From: Candidatus Nitrosopumilus sediminis
GTDB taxonomy: Archaea; Thermoproteota; Nitrososphaeria; Nitrososphaerales; Nitrosopumilaceae
Length of the DNA stretch: 64,000 nucleotides
Assembly (NCBI RefSeq): GCF_000299395.1
Contig: NC_018656.1
Span: forward strand, 868,001-932,000
Direction: 5' to 3'
The first letter of the stretch is position 1. The number at the start of each line of letters is the position of its first letter. This document shows positions 43,475 to 53,077 of the stretch, piece after piece. The position numbers were made by a program, and so were the translations under genes. The notes under the pieces are model-generated. The model worked only from the letters and a program-made list of their open reading frames with translations, was not told the DNA's origin and searched no databases.

Positions 43475-44395
43475 CTATTGTATTGTGCCACTACCTAGAA
43501 TTCTAATTGTGGAAGATTCAGGTTTTAGAATCACAGCAATTTGTCCAGTCTTGCACACTATTGGTTTTTCAAAAATTAGTTTTAGTGGAGATATTGAGGA
43601 GAATTTTGCAGCTTTAATTTGTAACCCAATGCTAACTAGGCATCCCTGATTTTCAGCAATGTCATTTTTGTAAAAAGGGCTTTTTTGAAAATCAAGATCA
43701 ATTTCTGTTTTTACATCAACTGCACCTTCTTTAGAAATGACATCACCACGTCCAACTTCATCAGGTTTGACACCCTTTACTGCCAATCCAACTCTTGCAG
43801 GACACACAGATTCATTCACAGGATCATCGTGCATCTGAATAGATTTGATTAAAACATCAATTCCTAAAGGATATAATTTCAAATTATCATATTGTTTTAC
43901 AGTACCATTTGTCACTTTACCTAAAATGACAGTTCCAACACCTTTAACATCAAAACAATGATCAATTACCATTTCAGAAGGTTCATCATTTGTGATGGGC
44001 TCTAGTTTATCCATCTCTTCTTTGATTTTATCTTGATCAACTTTGACATATTTCTCAACTACAGTTCCTTTAATCATCATATCTAATTTAGATTCATCAA
44101 CATCAAAAGTGTGAGACAAGATTCCTTTCTCTTTTTTTAATGAATCAAGTGCAATAATTTGTTCTCCAGTGAATTTATCTAATTTATCAACATGAAGAAT
44201 AACATATTCAGCCAGATTAATTGCTTGGAAAAGAGGTTGGATTTTATCTGGAAACCCACTTGGAACAACCCAAGTTTTGATTATATCAGACTCTTTTCGG
44301 TCATAAAGAGTAAGATCAGTTTCAGTGCCTTTTTTTCCAAAATCAGATGCTATGTCCTGTTTTCCTAAAACAACAAAATTCACAGATCTAACCAT
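43475..44395 (-). CDS. aSelB-like (SelBL) elongation-factor relative with degenerate GTPase domain
   Basis: 306 residues. The first 110 correspond to the GTPase domain but have no P-loop Gly-x4-Gly-Lys-Ser. Residues about 140-306 match EF-Tu/SelB domains 2 and 3 (VKGVGTVILGKVTNGTVKQY; IKSIQMHDDPVNESVCPARV; GRGDVIS). This matches the described archaeal aSelBL family, reported also in Thaumarchaea, with a disrupted GTPase and no SECIS-binding tail. It may still bind tRNA or ribosomes. Confidence 0.8.
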   Translation of the reverse strand: MVRSVNFVVLGKQDIASDFGKKGTETDLTLYDRKESDIIKTWVVPSGFPDKIQPLFQAINLAEYVILHVDKLDKFTGEQIIALDSLKKEKGILSHTFDVDESKLDMMIKGTVVEKYVKVDQDKIKEEMDKLEPITNDEPSEMVIDHCFDVKGVGTVILGKVTNGTVKQYDNLKLYPLGIDVLIKSIQMHDDPVNESVCPARVGLAVKGVKPDEVGRGDVISKEGAVDVKTEIDLDFQKSPFYKNDIAENQGCLVSIGLQIKAAKFSSISPLKLIFEKPIVCKTGQIAVILKPESSTIRILGSGTIQ

Positions 44396-44454
44396 AAATT
44401 TTTGTTCAAAAATGGATCTTATGAAGTTTTGAATTTTTCAAAACATATGTCAGT

Positions 44455-44556
44455 CTAGTTTTTCATACAACTATCACATAATTCTGATCCACATTGTTCA
44501 AATGAAATTAATTGTTCTAGACGATATCCAGTAAAACGATTAGCATAACAGTACCA
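44455..44556 (-). pseudogene. Possible remnant of a small Cys-rich protein
   Basis: The minus-strand frame encodes WYCYANRFTGYRLEQLISFE and then CGSELCDSC before a stop, a plausible zinc-binding end. It has no start codon, and a stop precedes it, so it looks decayed or uses an unseen start. Confidence 0.3.
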
Positions 44557-44698
44557 TTAGCAATATTTTTCTTATTCCAAAAGTAATTTGTGAAATTTAG
44601 CATGGATAATCCGAGAGATCTGCATTTAGATCAGATTCCTCATCTAAAATTTGTAGATGATATAAGATAGATTTGTTACCAGAATTGGAATCAATACT

Positions 44699-44715
44699 AT
44701 TCATAAAGTATGAAT
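44699..44715. promoter_or_regulatory. Inverted repeat ATTCATA-AAG-TATGAAT
   Basis: Perfect 7-bp arms, followed on the plus strand by seven T. It lies between the aSelB-like gene and the hydrolase gene. An operator or a terminator are both possible. Confidence 0.3.
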
Positions 44716-44774
44716 GGTTTTTTTGTATAAAAAATTAACGTACTAATCATACTGAACCAGAGAGTTCAAGAAAA

Positions 44775-45527
44775 TCAAGGAAACGAACTCAAAACTGCAG
44801 CATAGCTTGCAAATCTATGATTTTTTGGCCTGACTAGCTTTTGATGATATTTCTTAACAGGCCTGCCAGTAGCACCATTTAGACCTAGTGGGCCTTTAAC
44901 ATATTTTTCATGATTTGCCCAACTAAGAACTTCATCTTTTGGAGCATAGTAATTTACAATTTTTGAGCGTACAACGGATTCAAGTATTTTACCATATTTT
45001 TTTGATGATGGAATATCTTCATTAATTGAAGCACCAAAAAAATATGCACCCTCTACAATTCCAATATTTTGTTTCTTTTTTGCAAGATATTCAAGAGTGC
45101 TCAAAATTACTTGAGAGCCCAATGAATGACCCATTAATCTGATCTTTGTTTTGGGACTGAGTTCTTTAAAATCTTCAATGAATTTACCAAGATTTTTTCC
45201 ATTTTTCTTTGCAATTTTTTGACCAACAGATAATGCATGTTTTGCTTGTTTTATCAAATGAGCTCCAGCAGTATTCGAATCATAGCTGAATCCAATTACA
45301 GGATGAAGGTATCCTAATTTACGTAATTGTTTTTTTGCTAGAACAACTTTTGCGATAGCTCCGGCGTTATCGTTTCTTAGACCATGAATCATAATGGCAA
45401 TTTCTTGCGAGCCGATTAATTTTTTAAAATCATTTTTTGGATATGTGTAGTACCTATTATTTTTTAAGGTGTTGCCATTAGAAAGATCATAATAACCCCT
45501 AGTAGAGATTCTTGGGACAGGTTTCAT
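44775..45527 (-). CDS. Alpha/beta hydrolase (lipase/esterase-like)
   Basis: 250 residues. The nucleophile elbow GHSLGSQV is near residue 135; IAIMIHGLRNDN near 44 provides the oxyanion strand. An Asp in YAPKDEVLS near 197 and a His near the C-terminus could complete the triad. No signal peptide, so cytoplasmic. The start is two bases from the MetRS stop, so the genes may be co-transcribed. Confidence 0.75.
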   Translation of the reverse strand: MKPVPRISTRGYYDLSNGNTLKNNRYYTYPKNDFKKLIGSQEIAIMIHGLRNDNAGAIAKVVLAKKQLRKLGYLHPVIGFSYDSNTAGAHLIKQAKHALSVGQKIAKKNGKNLGKFIEDFKELSPKTKIRLMGHSLGSQVILSTLEYLAKKKQNIGIVEGAYFFGASINEDIPSSKKYGKILESVVRSKIVNYYAPKDEVLSWANHEKYVKGPLGLNGATGRPVKKYHQKLVRPKNHRFASYAAVLSSFP

Positions 45528-45529
45528 TT

Positions 45530-47185
45530 TTACTCAGATGGGCCTAATTGACTTTTTAGTTTTTCAATATCGGATTCTTCAACTTTTGTAAACAAAGGAG
45601 TGGCATCACCTAATACATGGTTAGCCGAAATTCCCAAGACGGACATGTCATTCCATGATGACTCGTTTATATTTTCATTCAACCCAAGTTGATTCCAAAT
45701 TTTCTGGGAAGATTCAGGTAAGAAAGGAAACAAAGCAATTGCCATACTTCTAGCAGCGTTTACTGAAAGATACACACAGTTAGCAGTTCCAGGACCTTTT
45801 TTCCAAGGCTCTTTGTGCTGAAAATATTGATTGAAAAACGAGGAAAACTCCATAATTTTCTTCAAAGCCCTATCAAGATGGTTTTGCTCCATAAGAGAGC
45901 CTACATCAGATGCAAGGTTTTTGATTTTTTGTTCAGCCTCCAAATCATGATCATCAAAAGAATCAGGTTCAGGAACTTTTCCATCAAATGCTTTTTTTGT
46001 AAATCCAAGTGCACGATTAACAAAATTTCCAAGATTCCCAATTAATTCAGAATTAATTCGGGTTGTAAAATCATCCCAGTCAAAATTCAAATCATCTTGA
46101 GAGTAAGGGTTTATTGAAACAAGGTAGAATCTCAAATAGTCTGCAGGATAATATTCTAAAAATTGTTTTAATCCAATATACCAATTCCTGCTTTTAGAAA
46201 TCTTTTTTCCCTGTAATGTTAGATGTCCACGAGTTGGAATGTAATCAGGTAGCTTGTATTCACTATCAATTCCCAATCTCATGGCAGGCAAGAAGAGATA
46301 ATGATGATAAACGATATCCTTTCCAATAAAATGGTAAATATCAGCAGAATTCCAAAAGTCTTTTCCATCCATCCCTTTATCATTTAGAAATTTGATTGCA
46401 GTTGAAATGTAAGCTAAATGATTGTCAAACCAACCATAGAACACTTTGCCCTTTGCATCATCCAATGGAACAGGTACGCCCCAAGGAATATCTCTTGTAA
46501 CATCCCAATCAATTAATCCGGATTTTATCCAATTTTGAACATATTTTTTAACATCCTTTTGTAGATTTTGATTTTCATCCAGCCATTTTGATAAAGACTC
46601 ACCAAAGTTTTTGAGTTTGAAAAAATAGTGTTTTGTTTTTTCTTTAGTAGGAGGTTGACCACATAGAGAACATTTAGGATCAGTGATTTCCTCAGGGACA
46701 CGGCCACAACTTTCACAAAGATCAGAGTATTGATCTTCAGCCTTACAGTAAGGACAGATGCCTTTTACATATCTATCAGGGAGGAATTTTTTATCATTAT
46801 TGCAATAGAATTGAATAATTTCTTTTTCATAAATATGTCCAGAGTCATTTAATTTTTTGAACACATCCTGAACAAAAGCAATATTTTCTGAAGAACTAGT
46901 TTTGTAAAAATAGTCAAATCCAATATTAAAGGCAGAAAAGTCATCATAATCTCGTTTATTCCAGTATGCAACATACTCAGCAGGAGTTTTACCTTCTTTT
47001 TCAGATTGAATTAGGATAGGAGTTCCAAAATCATCAGATGCACAAACATAGTATGCTTCAACACCATTTAGTTTCAAGAATCTAGTAGTCACGTCAGCAG
47101 GAAGGTATGTGGAGGCCACATGGCCAAGATGAATTTCACCATTTGCATAAGGTAATGCACTTGTAATGATTGCTTTTTTGTTCAT
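45530..47185 (-). CDS. metG: Methionyl-tRNA synthetase
   Basis: Charges tRNA-Met. 551 residues, class I. The HIGH motif is HLGHVAST near residue 18, and the KMSKS counterpart is KKISKSRNW near 320. A zinc-knuckle insert (CPYCKAEDQYSDLCESCGR near 140, CSLCGQPP near 173) is typical of archaeal MetRS. No C-terminal tRNA-binding EMAP domain. Confidence 0.95.
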   Translation of the reverse strand: MNKKAIITSALPYANGEIHLGHVASTYLPADVTTRFLKLNGVEAYYVCASDDFGTPILIQSEKEGKTPAEYVAYWNKRDYDDFSAFNIGFDYFYKTSSSENIAFVQDVFKKLNDSGHIYEKEIIQFYCNNDKKFLPDRYVKGICPYCKAEDQYSDLCESCGRVPEEITDPKCSLCGQPPTKEKTKHYFFKLKNFGESLSKWLDENQNLQKDVKKYVQNWIKSGLIDWDVTRDIPWGVPVPLDDAKGKVFYGWFDNHLAYISTAIKFLNDKGMDGKDFWNSADIYHFIGKDIVYHHYLFLPAMRLGIDSEYKLPDYIPTRGHLTLQGKKISKSRNWYIGLKQFLEYYPADYLRFYLVSINPYSQDDLNFDWDDFTTRINSELIGNLGNFVNRALGFTKKAFDGKVPEPDSFDDHDLEAEQKIKNLASDVGSLMEQNHLDRALKKIMEFSSFFNQYFQHKEPWKKGPGTANCVYLSVNAARSMAIALFPFLPESSQKIWNQLGLNENINESSWNDMSVLGISANHVLGDATPLFTKVEESDIEKLKSQLGPSE

Positions 47186-47223
47186 TGGATATTAGCCAGT
47201 GACGGGATCAAGGTTAAGAAGTT

Positions 47224-48468
47224 TTACCAGTTGTTTGCATATTTTACTTGCTCTGGAGTAAGTTTGTCAATTTTAACATCCATTGCTTTTAGTGCATCAA
47301 CTGCTATCTGTTGATCAATTTCTTCAGGAACATTGATGATTTTATTTTCCATCTTTTTATGATTTTTAAGAATATACAAAACAGATAAAATCTGATTTGA
47401 AAATGACTGGGCCATTACTTCAGGAGGATGACCTTCTGCTGCAACTAAATTAGCAAGACGGCCTTGTCCAATAAGATAAACTATTTTCCCATTTTTCAAT
47501 GTACATTCATCAAGATTAGGTCTTACTTCTTTAACAGACTTTGATGATTTTAATAAAAATTTACTATCAATTTCAACATCAAAATGACCCACATTGCCCA
47601 TGATTGCACCATTTTTCATTTTCATGATATGCTCTTTTCGAATCACACTAGTCATTCCAGTACATGTGATAAACATGTCACCAATTTTTGCAGCTTGTGC
47701 CATCGGCATTACTTCAAATCCATCCATATGAGCTTCTAATGCTTTTACAGGATCAACCTCAGTGACAATAACTTTAGAACCCATTCCTTGACATCTAGAT
47801 GCAACACCACGTCCAACCCAACCATAGCCTACAACTACAACACGTTTTGACGCCATCAAAAGATTCATTGCGCGAAGATAGCCATCGATTGTACTTTGTC
47901 CAGTACCATATCTATTATCAAACATGTGTTTTGTGTATGCTTCATTAACCAAGATAACAGGATAGCGAAGTTTGCCTTGATTTTCTACTGCTCTAATTCT
48001 TGTTACACCAGCAGTGGTTTCTTCAGTGGCACCTAAAATTTTCATATTTTTAAATCGCTTATCAAAATGAGCTTTGATGTTCATATCAGCACCATCATCA
48101 GTTAGAATTGTCGGACTATGTTTTAACACCTGATCAATACACCAATCATATTCTTTGACAGATTGTCCATGCCAAGAATAAACATGAATGCCTTGAGAAG
48201 CCAAAAATGCAGCAATATTGTCTTGGGTAGTAAGAGGATTTCCACCACAACAAGCAACTGTTGCACCTAACTCTTTTGCACCCATTAGTAAAACAGATGT
48301 TTCTTTAGTAATGTGAAGACAAAATCCCAAAGTAATTCCCTTCAAAGGTTTTGTTTTTTTATAACGATTAATGGTATTATCAAGAATTTGCATATGAGAT
48401 CTAGCCCATTCATAAGACAATTTTCCTTCTTTGATTAATTTTGGACTGGATTTTACTTTACTCAACAA
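47224..48468 (-). CDS. ahcY: Adenosylhomocysteinase (S-adenosylhomocysteine hydrolase)
   Basis: Removes the methylation by-product SAH. 414 residues. NAD motif VVVGYGWVGRGVA near residue 210; GATEETTAGVTRI near 140 and NRYGTGQSTIDG near 180 are active-site blocks. Central to the methyl cycle; a methionine-linked neighbour, MetRS, lies beside it. Confidence 0.95.
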   Translation of the reverse strand: MLSKVKSSPKLIKEGKLSYEWARSHMQILDNTINRYKKTKPLKGITLGFCLHITKETSVLLMGAKELGATVACCGGNPLTTQDNIAAFLASQGIHVYSWHGQSVKEYDWCIDQVLKHSPTILTDDGADMNIKAHFDKRFKNMKILGATEETTAGVTRIRAVENQGKLRYPVILVNEAYTKHMFDNRYGTGQSTIDGYLRAMNLLMASKRVVVVGYGWVGRGVASRCQGMGSKVIVTEVDPVKALEAHMDGFEVMPMAQAAKIGDMFITCTGMTSVIRKEHIMKMKNGAIMGNVGHFDVEIDSKFLLKSSKSVKEVRPNLDECTLKNGKIVYLIGQGRLANLVAAEGHPPEVMAQSFSNQILSVLYILKNHKKMENKIINVPEEIDQQIAVDALKAMDVKIDKLTPEQVKYANNW

Positions 48469-48540
48469 ATTTAACTCATTTTACGTCTATATGATTCTAT
48501 CATGCGAATGTAAATAAATGACAAACATATCAGAAATTTA

Positions 48541-48843
48541 TTGACTTGGAAGAAAATCGCTGATAAAGGGGCAGTAGAAGCAGGCAAAGGGAAAGCATTC
48601 AAAGTCGACGGCAAACAAATTGCAATTTTTAATCAAGATGGATATCATGCAATGGATGATCTCTGTGTTCATCAAGACGGATCTATTGCACCAGGAAAAC
48701 TAGAAGGAGATATTGTAGAATGCCCATTACATTTTTGGCATTATAATATCAAGACAGGTGAACTGACAGATTATCTCAAAGATGTAAAACTTGAAACGTA
48801 CCCGGTAGAGGCCAGAGACGATGGCATCTATATCGACATTTAA
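48541..48843 (+). CDS. Rieske-type ferredoxin
   Basis: 100 residues with a [2Fe-2S] Rieske site: C-x-H at CVHQDG near residue 42 and C-x2-H at CPLHFW near 61. No membrane anchor, so a soluble electron carrier, as in NirD-like or dioxygenase-type ferredoxins. Starts at TTG 48541; the partner enzyme is not visible. Confidence 0.85.
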   Translation: MTWKKIADKGAVEAGKGKAFKVDGKQIAIFNQDGYHAMDDLCVHQDGSIAPGKLEGDIVECPLHFWHYNIKTGELTDYLKDVKLETYPVEARDDGIYIDI

Positions 48844-48987
48844 TCCCAAAAAATCACTGTAAATTAAAAAAAAGACATCGTAATTGTGGTCACAACTTGT
48901 GTTATGTTAAAAAATTACAAAATTGGCCAAGTTCCATTCATGGAATGTTTGCATATTTCTTTTATGTCTAGAAATAGGCATTTAATT

Positions 48988-49374
48988 ATGCAAAGTAAGA
49001 TAATTCTCCCAGTATTGTTGGGAGTTCTAGTAATTGGTATCTCACAGTTTGCATTTGCTGTAGAATCACAAACTACAAGCTACATTGCAGTAGATGAAGA
49101 AAAGTTTGAGCAGCCAAAATCAAAATACAATTATCAAGAAATTGTTTTTCTAGGATTTGTTGAAGACTATTCTAGAGGGGATCAAATTACCATAACAATT
49201 ATCTCACCAGACGAATCAGAAAATCAAATCAACTCATATGCCTCTAAAAACGGAGACATCTATACACTACTTCACATTACAAATGAATCACAAGTCGGAG
49301 TTCATCAAGTAAATCTAAGCTATCACGGGGTACAGATAGCATCAACAACGTTTGAAATTTTAGAAAATAATTAA
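48988..49374 (+). CDS. Secreted protein with signal peptide
   Basis: 128 residues from ATG 48988: signal peptide (SKIILPVLLGVLVIGISQFA, cleavage near FAVES), then an immunoglobulin-like beta region (DQITITIISPDESENQ; VGVHQVNLSYHGVQIAS). Typical of thaumarchaeal surface proteins. Upstream in-frame starts exist but would break the signal peptide. Confidence 0.65.
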   Translation: MQSKIILPVLLGVLVIGISQFAFAVESQTTSYIAVDEEKFEQPKSKYNYQEIVFLGFVEDYSRGDQITITIISPDESENQINSYASKNGDIYTLLHITNESQVGVHQVNLSYHGVQIASTTFEILENN

Positions 49375-49399
49375 GAAATATTAGATATTACATACTCAA

Positions 49400-49495
49400 T
49401 CTAAGGGAGCAAAAGAGAAGGGACAAATCTCCCTCCCCCAGTGCTAGGTATGGGTTATGTTGGGCACAGGTATTATTCTGTAATCCTACTACTCT
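49400..49495. ncRNA. G+C-richer intergenic segment, possible structured RNA
   Basis: By eye about half G+C in an AT-rich region. It can form AGGGA-CAAATC-TCCCT and, further on, GG-t-ATTA with TAATCC. It lies between the secreted-protein gene and nadE. No known RNA family recognised; the strand is undetermined. Confidence 0.3.
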
Positions 49496-49587
49496 AACAA
49501 AGTATATGGAATATTGTGTGTTCAAAATGAGCAAACTCAGATGGGATATTAAGCATAAGTTTTATTCTCATATATTCTCAAGAACAA

Positions 49588-50382
49588 TTGTTGAATCAAG
49601 AAATCATAAACGAGATCACAAATCAAGATTATTCAAAAATTACCAAAACAATTGAGAATTTTCTAGAAGAACAAATTGAAAAAAATCATGCAAAAGGAGT
49701 CATCTTAGGATTAAGCGGAGGTATAGATTCAGCAGTTTTAGCTTACATTTGCAAGAGGAATCTTCAAGATAAAACTCTTGCAATAATAATGCCAGACACA
49801 TCAATTACTCCAAAATCAGAAACAGAGGATGCACTCAAGATGATTGCATTAACTGGGATAGAATACAAGTTAATCGACATCGGTCCGATAATAAAGGAAT
49901 ATTCTATGTATCTTGAACCAAATGAAAAAGCAAAAGGGAATCTCAGGGCCAGAGTCAGAACAAACATTCTATATTATTATGCAAATATCAGAAACTACTT
50001 GGTGTTAGGATCAAGTGACAAAAGCGAATACATGATTGGGTATTTTACAAAATTTGGAGACGGAGCATCAGACATTACACCAATTATTTCACTATACAAA
50101 CTACAAGTAAGAGAAATTGCAAAGTATCTAGGAGTACCTGAAAAGGTCATTGCAAAAAAAAGCAGTCCCCACCTATGGAAAGATCATGAAGCAGAGGAAG
50201 AGATTGGGACATCATATGAGGAGATTGATTCAATTTTGTATTGCATGTTTGAAAAAAAGCTCTCAATAGATGAAACAGAAAAAAGTACTCAAATCGATAA
50301 AGAGGTTATAGAAAAAATAAACCAACTATACAAAAACAGTGAACATAAAAGATTACCGTCGCAAAAACCAGACAGAGATTAG
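49588..50382 (+). CDS. nadE: NH3-dependent NAD+ synthetase
   Basis: Last step of NAD synthesis. 264 residues. ATP-pyrophosphatase motif SGGIDSAVLAYI near residue 43; LGSSDKSEYMIGYFTKFGDG near 140 and KKSSPHLWKD near 190 are NadE blocks. No glutaminase domain. Starts at TTG 49588 or 49591. CysRS starts one base after the stop. Confidence 0.9.
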   Translation: MLNQEIINEITNQDYSKITKTIENFLEEQIEKNHAKGVILGLSGGIDSAVLAYICKRNLQDKTLAIIMPDTSITPKSETEDALKMIALTGIEYKLIDIGPIIKEYSMYLEPNEKAKGNLRARVRTNILYYYANIRNYLVLGSSDKSEYMIGYFTKFGDGASDITPIISLYKLQVREIAKYLGVPEKVIAKKSSPHLWKDHEAEEEIGTSYEEIDSILYCMFEKKLSIDETEKSTQIDKEVIEKINQLYKNSEHKRLPSQKPDRD

Positions 50383-50383
50383 A

Positions 50384-51772
50384 ATGAAACTTCAAGATAC
50401 ATTATCAAAATCAGAGCAAGAGGTAGACATTTCAAAAAAAGTCAAAATTTACCTTTGTGGAGTTACAGTTTATGACGAATCTCATATAGGCCATGCAAGG
50501 ACAATCATAGTTTTTGATGTATTAAGAAAATATCTTGAATCCAAGGGAATAGAAATTGAATTCATTCAAAACTTTACAGATGTAGATGATAAAATTATCA
50601 ATCGTGCCAATGAAGAAAACAAAACGGCAGACCAAATCAGTACAAAGTATATTGAAAATTACTATAAGGACTTTGACGGACTAAATGTGAAACGGGCTAC
50701 AAACTATCCTAAAGCAACAAAGCACATCCCAGAAATCATAAAATTTATTGAAAAATTAATTGCGAAAGGTGTTTCATATCCAACAAAAAATGGAGTGTAT
50801 TTCTCTGTATCAAAATTTCCAGAATACGGAAAATTATCTAAAAAGAAAATCGATGAACTTCAATCAGGGGCAAGAATCGAAGTAGACGAAGAGAAAAAAG
50901 ATCCACTTGATTTTGCAGTATGGAAAATATCAGACAAAGAACCAGTCTGGGATAGTCCTTGGGGCAAAGGACGTCCAGGATGGCACATAGAATGCTCTGC
51001 GATGAGCATAAAGTATCTTGGAGAAAATTTTGACATTCATGGAGGAGGACGTGACTTGATTTTTCCACATCATGAAAATGAAATTGCACAATCCGAATCA
51101 TGTACAGGTAAACAATTTGCAAAAATTTGGATGCATGTTGGAATGGTCACTATCGATGGGGAAAAAATGTCAAAATCCATTGGGAATGTAAAATCGATTA
51201 AACATGTTATTGAAAACTGGGGACCTAACATCATCAGACTATTTTGTTTATCAGGACATTATTCAAAGCCAATTGATTATTCTGAAGAATTACTTAAAGA
51301 AAATCTCATCAAATGGAGACAGGTAGAAACATGTCATTATGAATTGATTCATGCAAATAATGAAAATAGTGAAAACATAAATGAATTCGTCAATAAAGTG
51401 GTCGCAGAGTTCGATAATGCGTTAGATGATGATTTTAATACACACTTGGCATTATCGGCATTTTTCCAATTAGTAAAAGAAACTAACAGATTAGCTGCCG
51501 ATGAAAAACTCGGAAAAGAAAATTCCAGAATAATTAAAAAAGAATTGAAAAGGATGTTAGAAATTTTAGGATTAACTATTCCAGAAATAACAGACAGTCA
51601 GAAAGAAGAAATTGATAAATTAATTCGCCAGAGAGAACAATCAAGAAAAGAGAAGCAATTTGAAGTTGCAGACAGAATACGAGATAAATTAAATGAAATG
51701 AATATAGAACTAATTGATCACAAAGGCAAGACAATCTGGATGATAAAAGAGAAAATAAAAGCGGAAAAATAA
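50384..51772 (+). CDS. cysS: Cysteinyl-tRNA synthetase
   Basis: Charges tRNA-Cys. About 462 residues, class I. A zinc Cys and HIGH motif are in [17 protein letters not shown] (from about residue 24), then [11 protein letters not shown] near 63, zinc ligands in [11 protein letters not shown] near 205, and KMSKSIGN near 262. ATG 50384 is used because it follows the nadE stop; the in-frame ATG 50339 would overlap nadE. Confidence 0.95.
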   Translation: MKLQDTLSKSEQEVDISKKVKIYLCGVTVYDESHIGHARTIIVFDVLRKYLESKGIEIEFIQNFTDVDDKIINRANEENKTADQISTKYIENYYKDFDGLNVKRATNYPKATKHIPEIIKFIEKLIAKGVSYPTKNGVYFSVSKFPEYGKLSKKKIDELQSGARIEVDEEKKDPLDFAVWKISDKEPVWDSPWGKGRPGWHIECSAMSIKYLGENFDIHGGGRDLIFPHHENEIAQSESCTGKQFAKIWMHVGMVTIDGEKMSKSIGNVKSIKHVIENWGPNIIRLFCLSGHYSKPIDYSEELLKENLIKWRQVETCHYELIHANNENSENINEFVNKVVAEFDNALDDDFNTHLALSAFFQLVKETNRLAADEKLGKENSRIIKKELKRMLEILGLTIPEITDSQKEEIDKLIRQREQSRKEKQFEVADRIRDKLNEMNIELIDHKGKTIWMIKEKIKAEK

Positions 51773-51781
51773 AAAATAGAA

Positions 51782-52096
51782 TTAAGGATTAACCATCTTT
51801 AATTTATCCTCAATTCTGTCATAATATCCGTTGATTTCCATTGCAGGAATGTTGAATGTTGCAGAAACAGTATCTCCAACAGCAGCACTGCAATTAGTAA
51901 CAACAACGGAACGTCCAATAGCGGACTCTCCAACACAGCCATAGTTAGTTACTGCAATTACTGTCACATCTTCAGTAACAGAGATAGGAATCAGATTCCA
52001 AGGGGTGATTGTAAACACCAGTGTTACTGAAATCGCAACAGCTAAAATTGCTGCGAACTTTAACTGAGGGGTTTTTTGGTTTGTTGTTTGTTGCAT
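51782..52096 (-). CDS. Membrane-anchored protein, regulon member
   Basis: About 104 residues from ATG 52096 (ATG 52105 possible): helix at about 16-36 (FAAILAVAISVTLVFTITPW), then a beta-rich, Cys-containing outer region (TNYGCVGESAIGRSVVVTNC). Two Cys could form a disulphide. The TTAGCACTAG-type element and a TTATATCTC box lie upstream, placing it in the shared-promoter group. Confidence 0.65.
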   Translation of the reverse strand: MQQTTNQKTPQLKFAAILAVAISVTLVFTITPWNLIPISVTEDVTVIAVTNYGCVGESAIGRSVVVTNCSAAVGDTVSATFNIPAMEINGYYDRIEDKLKMVNP

Positions 52097-52132
52097 TTTT
52101 CTCACTCTTATTTACAATTCATGAGATATAAC

Positions 52133-52160
52133 CTAGGGGTAATTTTTTAGATAGTGCTAA
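52133..52160 (-). promoter_or_regulatory. Paired TTAGCACTAG-type element (distal TTAGCACTAT, proximal TTACCCCTAG)
   Basis: On the minus strand TTAGCACTAT (52160-52151) is followed 18 bp later by the weaker TTACCCCTAG (52142-52133), then a TTATATCTC box 36 bp before the ATG of the 51782 gene. Orientation and pitch match the other pairs. Confidence 0.55.
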
Positions 52161-52182
52161 CTTTACTGAGCTAAAATATACA

Positions 52183-52512
52183 TCATATTTTGCAATCACA
52201 GTTTTTGTTTTTTAGAATTTTGATTTGGTCTAACGGATCATCAATGAAAACGTCTTGAAGTGATTTTCCAGTAGCCTTCCTTTTATCAAGAGGGCTTTTA
52301 TGATTATAACCTCTAGAACACATCTCATTTGCCAATAATTCGTGCCTAAGATACAGGGCATTAAGCTTGCCATACCATCGAAGTGTTTCAGGGTGTAGAG
52401 AATATCCTTTTTTCTTTTCAGTAATTATTACCCACATTGCATGCAGTTCTCTATGTTCTCCTAACAAATGATTTCTACATAACAGATTTGGAGAAATATC
52501 CCAAATTCTCAT
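52183..52512 (-). CDS. Pyrimidine-dimer DNA glycosylase (PF03013 type, T4 endonuclease V-like)
   Basis: Cuts DNA at UV-made pyrimidine dimers. 109 residues. MRIWDISPNLLCRNHLLGEH at the N-terminus, RELHAMW with the catalytic-type Glu-His-Arg-Glu-Leu, then HPETLRWYGKLNALYLRHEL and EMCSRGYNHKSPL. Last gene of a four-gene minus-strand run whose promoter carries the TTAGCACTAG element, a direct link of this promoter group to UV damage. Confidence 0.85.
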   Translation of the reverse strand: MRIWDISPNLLCRNHLLGEHRELHAMWVIITEKKKGYSLHPETLRWYGKLNALYLRHELLANEMCSRGYNHKSPLDKRKATGKSLQDVFIDDPLDQIKILKNKNCDCKI

Positions 52513-52530
52513 TTAATAACACCCATCTTT

Positions 52531-52638
52531 TTATACAAACCAGAATTTTTTGCAATTGTTACAATAATTTTTTGCCTCTTCAAAAAGTGCGTTTTCAAAA
52601 TTTTTAGAACCACATGTTGGACAAGTATCATCTTTCAT
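52531..52638 (-). CDS. 35-residue zinc-ribbon protein
   Basis: CPTCGSK near residue 6 and CNNCKKF near 26 form a double CxxC ribbon. Complete ATG-to-stop frame, four bases after the flavin-protein stop and 18 bases before the glycosylase gene, so a likely operon member. Confidence 0.7.
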   Translation of the reverse strand: MKDDTCPTCGSKNFENALFEEAKNYCNNCKKFWFV

Positions 52639-52642
52639 AATA

Positions 52643-53077
52643 TTAAACATCCTTCATTCTTTTAGAATAATCATAATAGACGATTTTTTGAGGAGTTATT
52701 TCAATTGCAACTTCTGTGCTTAGATTTTTTTGCAAATATTGAGACAAGGTAGATGTTTTATCACCAAGATATTTTGCCATTAATAATGAAAGGATTTTTT
52801 TTCCATCACTTGGGATAATTTTTGCAAGACCAGTTCCACGAAATCCTTTGTATGGAGGTTTATCGGCGGCAATTTCAAATCCACAATGAGGATTTTTTTC
52901 CAAATATGAAACTATTTTTGCTTTTTTCTGTGTAGCGCAATAAATTTTTCCTTCAATTAGTTCATACCATAGTGATATTATATTTGGAGAGCCATCATGC
53001 TTTATGAATGCAATCCGTATCGGGATTCTTGAGTCATCAATCATGTTGTCGCAGAATTGCTTATCTAATTGTTGCAT
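52643..53077 (-). CDS. FMN-binding split-barrel protein (PPOX-like), regulon member
   Basis: 144 residues from ATG 53077. IRIAFIKHDGSPNIISLWYE is the split-barrel signature, with IYCATQKKAKIVSYLEKNP and FRGTGLAKIIPSDGKK following. Likely a flavin- or F420-linked oxidoreductase. It overlaps the zinc-ribbon gene upstream by 17 bases. Flavin plus UV-repair neighbours suit a light or oxidative response. Confidence 0.8.
   Translation of the reverse strand: MQQLDKQFCDNMIDDSRIPIRIAFIKHDGSPNIISLWYELIEGKIYCATQKKAKIVSYLEKNPHCGFEIAADKPPYKGFRGTGLAKIIPSDGKKILSLLMAKYLGDKTSTLSQYLQKNLSTEVAIEITPQKIVYYDYSKRMKDV

Larger units (their letters stand above)
44396..44774. other. Intergenic region, about 380 bp
   Basis: No intact gene. 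A short Cys-rich minus-strand remnant lies at 44455-44556, a GATCT/AGATC hairpin at 44617-44632, and an inverted repeat ATTCATA-AAG-TATGAAT at 44699-44715, followed by a T-rich run. Confidence 0.45.

Noticed and set aside
44699-44740. Intrinsic terminator (inverted repeat then T-run)
   Set aside because: The T-run follows on the plus strand where no gene ends; archaeal termination does not need such a hairpin.
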